Source: Antedon mediterranea (Eukaryota > Echinodermata > Crinoidea > Comatulida > Antedonidae). Taken from it: 64,000 nt of DNA. Shown here piece after piece: positions 34,401 through 46,600 of this stretch. Each line of letters starts with the position of its first letter. Positions within the stretch are counted from its first letter, which is position 1. The position numbers and the translations under genes are program-made. The notes beneath the pieces are model-generated. The model was not told where the DNA came from. It saw only the letters and a program-made list of their open reading frames with translations, and did no database searches. Location of the stretch: positions 18,838,932 to 18,902,931 of the forward strand of contig NC_092679.1 in NCBI RefSeq assembly GCF_964355755.1, written 5' to 3'.

Positions 34401-35435
34401 TAATAAATGAATTGAATGAATAATGAATGAATTGAAAGAATAATGAATGAATTGAAAGAATAATGAATGAATTGAAAGAATAATGAATGAATTGAAAGAA
34501 TAATAAATGAATTGAAAGAATAATGAATGAGTTGAAAGAATAATAAATGAATTGAATGAATAATGAATGAATTGAAAGAATAATGAATGAATTGAAAGAA
34601 TAATGAATGAATTGAAAGAATAATGAATGAATTGAAAGAATAATAAATGAATTGAAAGAATAATGAATGAGTTGAAAGAATAATAAATGAATTGAAAGAA
34701 TAATGAATGAGTTGAAAGAATAATAAATGAATTGAATGAATAATGAATGAATTGAAAGAATAATGAATGAATTGAAAGAATAATGAATGAATTGAAAGAA
34801 TAATGAATGAGTTGAAAGAATAATGAATGAATTGAATGAATAATGAATGAATTGAAAGAATAATGAATGAATTGAAAGAATAACAACAAATGAATTGAAA
34901 GAATAATGAATGAGTTGAAAGAATAATGAATGAATTGAATGAATAATGAATGAATTAAGTAAGAGAATTTTAATACGCACCATTCCTTATTAGTTTCTGT
35001 GAATAAAAACAAACCATGAAAATAATTAAACTTGTTGCACTCTGCATTTAATATTTTTTTATTATATTTATTATAAACAATTTGCACCATCATGACTAAT
35101 TATATATAGCTAAGCCCATTTTGTCACATTGCCTATGACAAAATTGGCTACTTGTAATCATTGTTTATTTAATTCAATCTTGGAAGCTGCCCTATCCAGG
35201 CCTAGATAGACAGTGAAGGGCCAGCTGCTGGGTCAGGGCGGCGGCAAAGACCAGCCAGGCAGGTATGTATTGTCGAGTCGATCACAGCCAGGCCTAGCCT
35301 ACACGGTACCCTAACTAGCAAATTATGGTACTGACGATATTGATATTTCTATAATGAAAGCACATTAAATTTAAAAAGCATCATTCTTACAAATCGATCA
35401 TTTGAGTCACTCGTAACTACTGTTTTACTTTCCAT
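31466..35435 (-). CDS. RRP36: Ribosomal RNA processing protein 36 homologue
   Basis: Minus-strand exons: 35391-35435, 34981-34996, 34056-34116, 33784-33870, 33604-33670, 33207-33311, 32786-32860, 32104-32221, 31466-31593; 233 residues, slightly shorter than vertebrate RRP36. Seen in order: VSFEELQKLQETLGTK, NRLNKNRPQEISSKK, REVVPVNSRTSRDPRFDDLS, FNQNYSFLKDIRKNE, a long basic coiled coil, KPFYLKKSEKRKAELTEKY and the basic end AKRRKKNASKQRK. Known role: a nucleolar factor for early pre-rRNA cleavage leading to 18S rRNA. The second exon is only 16 nt. The intron between exons 2 and 3 holds a 20-bp tandem array. Its start codon lies about 290 bases from the MRPL11 stop on the same strand. Confidence 0.92.
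31712..32050 (+). repeat. tRNA-derived SINE family 1, copy 2, interrupted
   Basis: The left part (AAGCCCTAGTGGTCTAAT) and right part (ATGTTCGAATC, then CTTTCTCATTCTCATAC) match the SINE at 10585-10720. About 190 bases are inserted between them. Located in the RRP36 intron before the last exon. Confidence 0.6.
31782..31968. mobile_element. Small hAT-like foldback nested in the SINE
   Basis: Ends CAGTGGCATAACG and, inverted, TAGTGGTGTAACGG. Interrupts a SINE between its A and B boxes. No transposase; the target duplication is not clear. Confidence 0.45.
32330..32690 (+). repeat. Possible non-LTR retrotransposon 3' ends
   Basis: Two stretches end in AAATAAATG followed by short TGAATT-type repeats (about 32415-32450 and 32660-32690), typical of LINE tails with microsatellite ends. 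No reverse-transcriptase frame remains. RRP36 intron. Confidence 0.4.
33435..33579. repeat. Hairpin MITE family B, copy 10 (RRP36 intron)
   Basis: The left end AAGCTCTGTCTAATC and central CCATATATGGGC block are clear; the right end is diverged. Confidence 0.8.
34205..34957. repeat. 20-bp tandem array (RRP36 intron 2)
   Basis: About 37 units of TAATGAATGAATTGAAAGAA with a few recurring substitutions (A/G at GAGTTG, AAAG/AATG) and one unit altered near 34883. Long minus-strand frames across it arise only from the repeat. Confidence 0.95.
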
Positions 35436-35726
35436 TTTTCTGTGTTTTTCCACACGTTTTGTGCGTGTGCTCAGCAGCAGCAGCGATTCTCTATATATTT
35501 ACTGTATTGTCAATACTGCCCTCAACCTGACAGGAATCGTCCATCCAAACTTTTCTTCCAACATTCAATTTCAGTACATTTTTGAAAAGTGAGAATTCTT
35601 AGATGTACAAATTTCCGCAATCATGATCAAATTACCAAAATAAGCTAACACAACATGACAAAAATAATTGTGTTATTTCTATTTTTTTATTTATCTTCTT
35701 AAATACATAAATCATTCAGTCAAACA

Positions 35727-37320
35727 CTATTTGTATCCTCCTGCTTTCTCTGCGATAACCTCCTCCCGAATTTCATTCGCTTCTTCCGCACTTTTTTCTA
35801 AAAATTCCTTATATACATCTGGATTTAATTCCCTAACAACTTGTATTCCCATTGAAAGACATGATCCTATAATTCCTTTGCAAATACGTTCCATGCTTTG
35901 GATCTGTAAGTTAGGATCTTCCTGCTTCACTTTTGCAATTTCATAAACATGTTTCAATGTTATTTGCCCAACACAATGATTTCCTAAAAACGAAAAATAA
36001 TCATATCATATTTTATTTGAGACAACAATATCATAACAGCAAGCCCAGACAAGATTATTATCATACGACGTGGATCTATAGTAGGGCTGTCCTCTCCCTA
36101 AATGTTGAAAATAGCAATGCAAAAGATAGGATATGGATTTTGCATGTTATCTTACAATTTGTAAGCCCAGTTCCTATTTTAATATCATGGATTTGCCACC
36201 GAATAGTGTCTAAGCTCAGCAGACAAGGTGCTTTAGCAGTAGACGAAATTTGTTTGCTGGCTATGAAAACTGGATACAACATTTTCTAGGCCTAGGTAGT
36301 CTCTAGTTTAAAAAGAGCACTTCAGTAAAAACAAGGGGAGAGGGCAGGATTTCATTTAAATAGTAATACTACAAACTTTCTTGGCTTTGAAATAAATCCA
36401 TGTAGAATCACCTACTTTTTTTAAAAGCTATATTCAAAAGTATTTCTCACCTGGTTTGTGAGCACCTTTAGCCACCCCTGCAGCAGACTTGACAAAATAT
36501 GAAACAGGAGGTGATTTGATCTCCAATGTACATGTCCTGTCAGGCTGCAATTTAGAAACAATTGTGTGATATATAATATATGTCTACATTATAAAACAAA
36601 GACAGAGCTGTATATATGTTTTCGACCTATCTATTTTGTATGAAAACGTATAGTAATTAAATTAAATAAATTCAAAATCAACTAAATGAAACAACGTACA
36701 TTTATTATAATATTTGTAGGTAATGGAATTCCTTCTTTAATATGATTGGTCTTCTGGTTGAAGTCTTTACAGAACTGACCAATGGGAATTCCTCTCTGAA
36801 AAAAAATGTTTAAAAAATGTTTAAAATCCTGTTAGATAAAAATGTTGGAATAAATAAACATTTATTTTGTGCCAATTCCACAAAAAAAATGATCAAAGGA
36901 CCATTGAATCGGCACTGTACAAGATTTAAAATTTCTATTAAAAAAATTGAGAGATAATGATTTTGTTTTAAATAGTGTGACTTTGTTTCTAAGAGAAGAT
37001 ACAAGCAACGCAATAAAAAGTGCATCTATCACAAGTCTTAGTACTGAAAGAAGGAAATAATTGTACATATATTTTTATGATGAAGGGCTAATGTTTCAGG
37101 CTGTTTTGCTTTAGCTTTTTGCTTATTTTGTATCTCCATTGAGATACAGCCATTGATACCCACATTGTCATTTTTTCAGTAATTTTAACTTATATACCTG
37201 ACCCAGTACAGGTCCAAGGGGTGGACCGGGTGCTGCTCGTCCAGCTTTGATGTATGTCTTTATTACGTTGCCATGAACTACCTTCCCAGTATCCTTTACT
37301 GCTTTGCCAACACGGGACAT
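35727..37320 (-). CDS. MRPL11: Mitochondrial large ribosomal subunit protein uL11m
   Basis: Minus-strand exons: 37198-37320, 36700-36795, 36451-36544, 35727-35983; 189 residues, normal for the family. Seen: [20 protein letters not shown], then the L11 signature [24 protein letters not shown] at the exon 1-2 junction, [29 protein letters not shown], and the RNA-binding C-terminal domain with [17 protein letters not shown]. Known role: binds the GTPase-associated region of the mitochondrial large rRNA at the stalk base. No strong N-terminal presequence is obvious, although the start is basic. Divergent from SF3B2, with a 2.1-kb transposon between them. Confidence 0.94.
37077..37190 (+). repeat. 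Interspersed repeat family D, decayed copy
   Basis: Shares GATGAAGGGCTA, TTTAGCTTTTTGCTT and CTCCATTGAGATA with 11615-11780. The hammerhead-like core is broken (ATGATGA, no GCCCGAAA). Inside the first MRPL11 intron. Confidence 0.65.
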
Positions 37321-37840
37321 TGTCAAAGAAATTTAACTTCGGAAATCTGATTATAACAGCTGGATTTAAAAAAAAATAATATCAAGTTAGTAAAATTTCA
37401 TCCAATACAAATGTCACTAAAATTCTTTTACTTTTAATTTATTTAAAAAACAAAAATAACACAAGGATAATAAAATCATAAATAAATGGATTAATTTATC
37501 ATTTCAATGAATTAATGCAAATTAATGCACTGTACTGGTAGAACAACAGAAGTTTCTATGTAAATGAATATTTAAATAATCTAATTTGGTTACACATGTG
37601 TTGAAATTATTGGAATGGAACTGAAGAACAGCTAGGAGGAGAAGCAAACACATACCATGGATCAGCAGCACTGAACTCCACTCACTAGGTGTAGGAAAAT
37701 ATAATTATGACTGCTTTTCTAAGTAAGTTTAATATATTATATACTTTTTGCATTATTAGGGCTAGGCCTACAACAATATCTTATTTATTATAATATTAAC
37801 TATCTATACATTTTATGATCATTCCGGCCCTATACTAACG

Positions 37841-38047
37841 GGATCCAGTCAAGTCGCCCCATCGCAAAGTCGCCCCATACAAAGTCGCCCAATACAAAGT
37901 CGCCCCATCGCAAAGTCGCCCCAAAACAAAGTCGCCCGGGCACAGTCGCCCCATCTCAAAGTCGCCCCATTACAAAGTCGCCCCATCGCAAATTCGCCCC
38001 ATCGCAAAGTCGCCCAAACGCAAAGTCGCCCCATCGCAAAGTCGCCC
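37841..38047 (+). repeat. Left subterminal repeat block of the transposon
   Basis: About twelve copies of AAGTCGCCC(C) separated by short spacers such as ATCGCA, ATACA and AAAACA. Confidence 0.9.
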
Positions 38048-39726
38048 ACGGTTTTAATCATATCGGTCGTTTGATATCGATTGCGTTGTTACTTTGGTCG
38101 CGCTAAATGTCGTATACATTAATGTTTATCCTATTATATACATAATATGTGTTTTAATTTGTATTTTACAGGTTTTAATGGAGTGATGTGGTTTTTAAAA
38201 ATCATTAAAAAAATAGTCCCTTGTTTGAAAGTTCTAAAAAGATTATCCCTCATGATTTATAGTTTCGAAAATGTTAATTTAATATGATTTTAAAATTAGT
38301 TACCAGAGCCACAATTACAATTTCTTCAACCTACGCGATACCAGCTCATTTTTTAGGATAATATAATAAATGTATAAATGTGTAGTAGGCCTTCGTATAG
38401 ATTTACAGTAGTTAAAACAATAACAGTGTTGTAAGACAATAAGTGTTATAGGCTACTTATTGATCATTTTGCATTTATTGACAAGTTATGTGTCTTAATT
38501 TTATAATGACTTTTCAAAATGAAGAAAAAAAAAGGGGATTTCATTGCCGATATGATTGTTTTACATGCAGGTATTAGTAAAATTAAAACGCGACATTTTG
38601 ACCATGGAAAAACCATCGTACAGTATCGTGTGCGTGTTTGTTAAAAAGGGGAATCCCCGACGGTCAGCAGAAAGACGTAGCAGCTGTGAGGAAACAGATA
38701 CCAGAAGGCGCAGCTCCGATTGGATTCAGAGAATGTTTCAGATGGCGAGTGGCCTTTTATTCAACAGCACAATGATCATTTTACTGAAGAAATTCTTTTC
38801 AATCCTTTTGGTTATAGAACATTCTAATTATAATGCCTAATAAATATCCTCATATCGGGTGTTTATTTAATTTTAAATTAAACAAGACAGTGAAGAGGCA
38901 CGGAATAATACGTACACGGACGTACGACAAATACACACACGACGCACGTTATCATTTACGACATTATAGTAGTGATATGATGCAATTTTATAATGGATAT
39001 AATGATGGTATTGCCTTTCCAGGAGTCTTACAATCAATGTTCACTGTAATACTATGTATATAATAGTAAACTGAATGTTTATAAATAAATTGTTTTACGT
39101 AATTTGTTGCATACAAAATAAAAGATACAGACGTAGCCTATACGTTTCCTATAAAATATTTCACATTTAAATAATTATGTACTGTTAAATGACATTATGC
39201 TGGATAATACTATATCTCAAACTATGTTTACAAATTTTCATTTTTTAAGCCACACATCTTTCTCATCATACTGATCTGTAAAATAAAAACAAAAATCAAT
39301 TATTAATATAGGCCTAAATAATAATAATAAATATTCATCGACCAAAGTAAAAATAATCTAGATCGTATAACATCATTTTATCGCGACCGATTTCGAACGC
39401 GACTGATATCATGTGGTAATGATTGAAATGTGGTATTATTATTATCATCGTAAAACTCCGGCGGGGTTTCCCCATCTTCAGATGGTGCGTTGTAGAGTGC
39501 GACAACGGCAACGGCGGAGTAATTACGGGGGTTTCCCTCTGGTAAGCTAGCACGAGTGCGACCGCGGAGTGATTAGTCGGGGGCTTCCTCTCTGATGATA
39601 TGGGGGTGCGTGCCGATCGTGTGACCTGAGACTACATGGCGGGGCTTCCCCTTTTATGCCTACACGTTCAGTGTTATTTTGTGTATCATTGCAACATTTT
39701 ACGCACTTGTAAACTATTTTTTAACG

Positions 39727-39939
39727 TTTTGGGGCGAGTTTGCAATAGGGCGACTTTGTGATGGGGCGAATTTGCGATGGAGCGACTTTGCGTTGGGGCG
39801 ACTTTGCGATGGGGCGACTTTGCGATAGGGCGACTGTGTCGGGGCGACTTTGTTTTGGGGCGACTTTGCAATGGGGCGACTGTGTAAGGGGCGACTTTGT
39901 ATGGGGCGACTTTGCGATGGGGCGACTTGACTAGCATCC
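39727..39939 (-). repeat. Right subterminal repeat block of the transposon
   Basis: The same unit in inverted orientation (GGGGCGACTTTGCGAT), about twelve copies. The outermost 50 bases pair almost perfectly with the left end. Confidence 0.9.
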
Positions 39940-39948
39940 ATACTAACG

Positions 39949-40629
39949 TATCCATCAAGCCCAATCAATGCCTTCTCGCAACAGTGCACCGCTTCTTGTA
40001 GAGGGCTATCCTAGTAGTAATCACTACACAGCTAGCTAGCCTCGCCGCGTAGCCCTACTAGGCCTAGTAGTAGTAGGCCTAGTGAGTATAGACCCAGGCT
40101 TTATTTTTATTATAATTAATTAATTCTTTTTCCTCATATAATGTACTTTAGTATCATTACACATTTATATACTTTCATCAGCAAACCTTTACGTACATAA
40201 ATCTACATGAGGTTAGGCCTGGAAATAGAAAGTCAACCGGCTAGGCCAAGCTAGGCTAGAGAGGAAAGGAACAAATTGCTAAAACTCGCTTGCACACATT
40301 GTTCAATTCGAGTAGCAAGGGCGCAGACATGTTTTTGGAATATAATTTAATGTTTATTTATTGCTTTGAATTGAATTGTATTATTTATACTGTGAATGAT
40401 AATTGATAAATATAAACTGCCTGTGTAATATAAATAATATTTTTGTAAATATAAGGTACTTTATTTATTTATTATATACATTTATTTGCAATGTTAATAA
40501 TTACTTTTGAAAGCTAGCTTGGAAAACGTGAAAGATGGCGTCATTGTAGTTAACGTTAGAAGAACGATCGAAGAGTAACAATTACCTTTTTAAAGTATAT
40601 ATATAAAGTATTTATATTTAAAAGGCATC
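39949..40629. promoter_or_regulatory. Upstream region of SF3B2
   Basis: No gene seen. It must hold the SF3B2 promoter and 5' UTR. Contains many GGCCTA/TAGGCC words and AT-rich sequence. No TATA box placed with confidence. Confidence 0.4.
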
Positions 40630-43600
40630 ATGGTTAACCGAAAAGAATTGGAGAAACTTCGCGTAACTGATTTACGTACACGGTTATCATCTTTAGGTCT
40701 TACGACTAGTGGTAAGTTTGTAGGCTAGCTAGTTAGTCCTAGACTGAGGCCTAGACTAGCTAGCGCTATATAGGCTAGGCCTACTATATTATAGCCTAGA
40801 GGGAGATCCGCCTAGAGAAGGTCTGTATTTTTACAGGTAGGCAAAATGATTTTCATCAGCATAATAATTTTTTTTTCTTTTCAAAGGACGTAAAGCTGAG
40901 CTAATTGAGAGATTGTTGAACCGTCTGTCTCAAGATGAAGTGGACAATGCAACAGTTGGTATGTTGAATTCTGTGTCATTTCAAATAATATCTCAAACAA
41001 ATGTAAATTACTTTAGTTTTAATTTAATAATACTCTAAATAAGCAATGTAATATAATGCCATCATGGTGAAATTCGATATTTCAACATGTATGTGATCAA
41101 CCGTTGAATAAAAATCAGCATAAATTTCATTTCTGTTATAGGTCAGCCATCTGGCATGCCAGATATTCAGCAACAACAATTAGCTCAACTACAACACCAA
41201 CAATTGGCTCAACAACAGTTGCTTGAGCAGCAACAGCAGCTGGAGCAACGACGATTAGCAGAGCAGCAGTTACTACTTGAACGGCAACATATAGAACAGG
41301 AGCGTGCTGCTGAACAAAATCGCTTAGAACGGATAGAACAACAGCGTATTCATGAACAACAAGAACAAGCACGCTTACTGGAAGAAGCTAGAATTGTTGA
41401 ACAGCAAAGACAGGAAGAAGCCCGTATTCTAGAACGACAAAGACAGGAACAGCAGCGTCTGATAGAAGAGGCACAGCTTGCAGAACAGCAACGGATTGCA
41501 GAACAGCAAAGACAAGCAGCCCAAATTGCAGAGCAAAGAATACTAGAAGAAGCACGTCTGATGGAAGAGGCACGACTTGCAGAGCAAAGAAGACTGGAAG
41601 AAGCACGTCTGATGGAAGAGGCACGACTTGCAGAGCGAAGAAGACAGGAAGAAGCACGTCTGATGGAAGAGGCACGACTTGCAGAGCGAAGAAGACAGGA
41701 AGAAGCACGTCTGATGGAAGAGGCACAACTTGCCGAGCAAAGAAGACAAGAAGAGGCACGTCTGATTGAAGAGGCACAACTTGCTGAGCAAAGAAGACAA
41801 GAACAGGCACGTCTGATTGAAGAGGCACGACTTGCCGAGCAAAGAAGACAAGAAGAGGCACATCTCATGGAAGAGGCACGGCTTGCAGAGCAAAGAAGAC
41901 AGGAAGAGGCACAACTTGCCGAGCAAAGAAGACAAGAGGAGGCACGTCTGATGGAAGAAGCACAACTTGCAGAGCAAAGAAGGCAAGAAGAGGCACGTCT
42001 GATGGAAGAGACGCAACTTGCAGAGCAAAGAAGAATTCAAGAGGCACGACTTGCAGAACAAAGAAGACAAGAAGAGGCACGTCTTGCAGAACAAAGAAGA
42101 CAGGAAGAGGCACGTCTGATAGAAGAGGCACAAATTGCAGAGCAAAGAAGACAGGAAGAGGCTCGTCTGATGGAAGAGGCACGACTTGCAGAGCAGAGAA
42201 GACATGAGGCACAACTAATGGAAGAGGCAAAACTTTCAGAGCAAAAAAGACAGGAGGAAGCTCGTTTGATAGAAGAAGCAAGGATTGCAGATCAGCAAAG
42301 AAGAGAACAGGCTCGTTTGATGGAAGAGGCACAACTTTCAGAGCAAAAGAGACAAGAGGAGCAGCGTAACTTAGAAGAAGCACGTATTGCTGAGCAAAAA
42401 AGGTATGAACAACAGCAATTAGAAGCTGAAAGAATAGTAGAACAAGAACATCTTGAGAAAGAATCTGCTCTGCAGCAACAAAGAGCTGCAGAACTACGAG
42501 AACAAGATCATGCTTCAATAGAAATTCCAGAGCACTACCATCAGACAGGAATGAAAAGTGAAGACTATGATGAAGACATACAAGTTCCTGGAGTGGATAC
42601 GCATGTTGATGATGACTTCATAGCTAAAGAAAAGGATCGAATTCTAATGCAACAGCAAGAACGTCTTCAACAAATGCAAAAACGTGATGAAGAAGAAAGA
42701 CTGAAAGCTCGGCAACAGCAACAAATGTTAGCTGATGAGAGGTTAAGAAAAGAGCTAGCAAGAGAAAAAATCAAAGAGGAAGAACTTTACAGAGAACAGC
42801 AACGCGCGATTCATTTGCAACAGGAAGAAGAGGAATCAAGAGCAAGGCAACATCATCAGTTAAGGCATCAAAGAGGTAAGTGTTGAAAATAAATACAGTA
42901 TTTATTTTGTGTTTTTTCTGCTATTCGAAACACCTGAACAGATAACATGAATATACTGTATAATATTTTATCACCAACTTCAGGTAGCATGATGCGAAGC
43001 CCACCAAGGAGAGGTCCCTCAGATGATAGACCATTTCTGCATCAACTTCCTGGTCAAAAGCCGCCATCTCTGATGTCAATAGAGATAAGACCTGCAGCAC
43101 TTAGGCCACCTGGTGTAGATGATGACGATGAAGGAAATGAAGAAGAGGAGGATGTAGTGGAAAAGATCCGTCTGCCACATGCTCTTGAAAAGGTGCTACA
43201 GTTTAAGGATGTCAGGGCACAAGAAATTGGTGGTACTGAAGACGATGGTAAATATTTTGATTTACCTATTAATGTTATTATTTCCTTGACAAGATAGGAA
43301 CTCGTAATAGTCCTTTGATGTTATGTCTAGCTGAGACAAATACCAATAGTAATAGATTTATGATACTATGTAGATTTATGATATTGTCGCAGCCACAGAT
43401 AAACCCTTTGATCTCCAGAGCTCGGCATCCTGTAAGATTGCCTTGGCTATACATATTTCGTTACATAAAATATTTAACCTACATAATAATTATAATACTG
43501 TAATTATTACAGAAATTTACTGACAGACAATAATGAAAGTAGTAGTGAAACTTTGGTCTGGTGCTTGACCTTGATTACAATTCCTTGGTTCAAATACTGT

Positions 43601-46600
43601 AAGAGTTCCATGTTTTTTTTGACGACCAATACAGCACCACTGCCTAGCCTCATGAGACTTGGTTTAGAAAGCATTGGTTTTCCATCCTGTAATTGGTGGA
43701 TCGTGCATATCAATTCTGAAATGTATGATGGCATGAACTATGATAATTTTGATATATATATATTTATTATTTTTAATCAGAATTTCAGTTGCCGGTTGAA
43801 GAAGAACCTGAAGTGGTACAGCATGAAGAGGAGGAAGAAGAAGAAGAGGAAATAAAGAAAGAAGATATTAATAAAGAGAAAAAACTTGTAAGCTTTTAAT
43901 ACAGTTTTGAAAAGCACTTGGATCTTAGTTTGACAATCATTTTAAATGCACATATCAACAAAAATCAATGTATTTACCTGTGTAACATAACAAATTTATT
44001 TACTGTATTGTTTTTTATTTTTTTAGACCAAAAATCAAAGACGAAAGAAGAAAAAGAAGAAGAGGCAAGCTGTTAGAAGACAACAGCAGGATGATGAAAT
44101 AAAGAAAGACGATGAAAAAGATGAAGCAAATGATGTGGAGATTGAATACGTACCAGAATCCTTGGATATAGCAGATCCGTCTTTCAGATCCTTCAGGAAG
44201 GTCTTTGAAGCCTTCCAGGTATGTTTTCTTTTTCTGTTTATTTTAGTTGTCCATTTTTTGATAACCAACAAATGAGAAAATAAGTAATGCTCTGTCTACA
44301 CTATCAAACTTTATGTGACGAAAAAATGTGATGTGCCCATATATGGACATATCGCTACCGTATTTAAGCATATCACTACCATATTTGGGCACATCACACT
44401 TTTTTTGTCAAACTAGTTTGATAGTGTAGACAGAGCTTAAGAAACACCTTGGGGTTAATGCTGAAGTTAATGAGCAGTTATTGGAACCATGGACATTACT
44501 TGCTCCGGGTAAATTATGATTGAACTTGCCAAATAAATATTATTATTAAATGTTTCAATTTTGGTTAATTTAGCTTGCTGAGAAGCCGAAACCAGAAGTG
44601 AAAGCTGAGGAGAAGGCACCTGTTGTTAAACCTGTTGAAGTTAAGAAAAAAGAAGAGAAGGATGATTCCGATGATAGTAGCGATGAGGAAGAGGTAAGAA
44701 CTGCAAATTTGAAAAGACTGAATAGATTGCCTGATAAGCAATTCCGATTTACAAATTTGAATTATCAGTGTTTACCTAATGATGATTTTAGTTTCAATTA
44801 TTACAGCTTGTCTTGTACATTATGTCATACACACTTATACAGGGCACATTTATATAACATTAAGCATCATCAGTAATGCTTTAAATCAATTACTGTAATA
44901 ACATTGTTTGAAATAAAATTGTATACTGGGGTGGATTGTTATAAGCGGTCTATAAAACGGTAGCACTTAGCCGGCTATAATTTGTGAGGTAGTATAGGGT
45001 CTATCTGATAAAGCCTGCTTTAAACGAGTAGTTAAGACCATCAGTTAAGACTGTTTTATAGCAGTCCGCTCCTGATTGTTGTTGTCCAAGTGTTTGTCAT
45101 TGCATTCTTCTATATGCATGGTTTCTACATTCTAAAAAAGCAGCACTATGTTACTTACCATGCAATCCAATCAAAATAATAAATAAATAACAAATATGTT
45201 TTATTTTAAAAAGGAAAAGATGGAGGATGACACTCCGAAAATATCCAAAAAGAAACTGCGTAAATTAAACAGACTGAGTGTTGCTGAATTGAAGCAGTTG
45301 GTGTCTAGACCAGATGTTGTGGAAATGCATGATGTCACGGCAAGAGACCCTAAGTTATTAGTACATTTAAAGGTAAGCATGGCGGGTGGTTTGGTTCGTA
45401 ATCGTAGTAAAACCTGGTTTCTGTTCTCCTAAGCAACATGGTGCTCAGCAATTTAATTCCACCTAGCCCTGGCCCCACTGTCACTCATCAAGGGGCCCCT
45501 TGATTGTCAGCATGCGCTGTTTAGGGTTACCCTCTATAAATAAGGTGTAATGAAAGATAAAAATTATTGCCTAGCATAGTTAGACCATTCATTACAAGCA
45601 TATATGAAAGTGTGTTGCATTTAGGTGGAGTGGTGGATGGTTAAAGAATTACAAGATAACCAACCTATTTCCTATAATTAACTGGACCTAAAAAATCCTT
45701 TAAATTATCTCTCAAAAACATTGAAAATGTCAATGGTTTTCAAAAAAACCTAAGGCTTCAGATCCACAATTTGTAGTGAAGTCTATAGCACTTATTATGG
45801 TAGGGTTGGTAATCATTATGTTATTGTCTTGTATTTTAGTCAAGTAGAAACACAGTCCCAGTACCAAGGCATTGGTGTTTCAAGAGGAAGTATTTGCAGG
45901 GTAAAAGAGGTATTGAAAAACCTCCGTTTGAGTTACCAGAATTCATCAGAAGAACTGGTATTATGGAAATGAGGCAAGCACTCCAAGAGAAGGTAATACC
46001 AGAGTAAACATAGCTAGCAATATGAATGACCCTTGCTGTGATAACTTCTGTAACTACCCCAAGTTCTGAGGTATTTGCAGGAACTATTGCAATAACACTT
46101 TATTGTGATTTCTTTCTTTATTCATCCAAAAATTAAAAACAAATACATAAATATAACATTATAATATATAAAACAATTAAATAATTGGATAAAAAGGAAG
46201 AAGAAAAAAGGCAACTTCATGCCTATCTAGCTCTACTCCCTGTATAATTATAAAATTTCAATTTTATTTAAATCAAACATTATGATAAATTTAATTACTA
46301 ATAAATAATAGTATAATAATAATAATAGATTATAATATAATTATAATATAATTATACAGACTATTGCTTTGTATTGTGTTTGAATTAAATTTCATGTATT
46401 AAGGGCCTTTCACACCTGTTCCGGCACGGTTCCGGTCCGGCGAATCGAACGCCAATGTTTCGTTTTCACGACGCTCCACGCGGCCAAGCACCAATCGATA
46501 TGCGCATAGTCGCATAAAAACGAAACATTGACGTTCGATTGGATTTGCCGTCGCCGCACCGGAACCGTGCCGGAGCAGGTGTGAAAGGCCCTTTAAGTCT

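Larger units (their letters stand above)
37841..39939. mobile_element. 2.1-kb non-autonomous DNA transposon, Mutator-like by target duplication
   Basis: The left end starts GGATCCAGTCAAGTCGCCCC; the right end is its inverted match (GGATGCTAGTCAAGTCGCCC on the complement). Both ends carry about 200 bases of 15-17-bp direct repeats built on AAGTCGCCCCATCGC, in opposite orientation. The element is flanked by ATACTAACG at 37832-37840 and 39940-39948, a 9-bp duplication as made by Mutator-like and some Merlin-type transposases. The interior holds no transposase I recognise, only short unassigned frames (about 38556-38840 and 38833-39063). It sits between the divergent genes MRPL11 and SF3B2. Confidence 0.82.

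Noticed and set aside
34135-35093. Two minus-strand frames of 282 and 290 residues (FIHYSFNSFI repeats)
   Set aside because: They are the 20-bp intronic array read through; 20 bp is not a codon multiple, so several frames stay open by chance.
38556-39063. Two overlapping frames in the 2.1-kb transposon as a transposase
   Set aside because: Too short, and no catalytic DDE-type or zinc-finger pattern seen; left as unassigned interior sequence.
41350-42518. Several minus-strand frames of 157-223 residues
   Set aside because: Antisense to the repetitive SF3B2 exon 3, whose plus-strand frame is supported by conserved exons on both sides.
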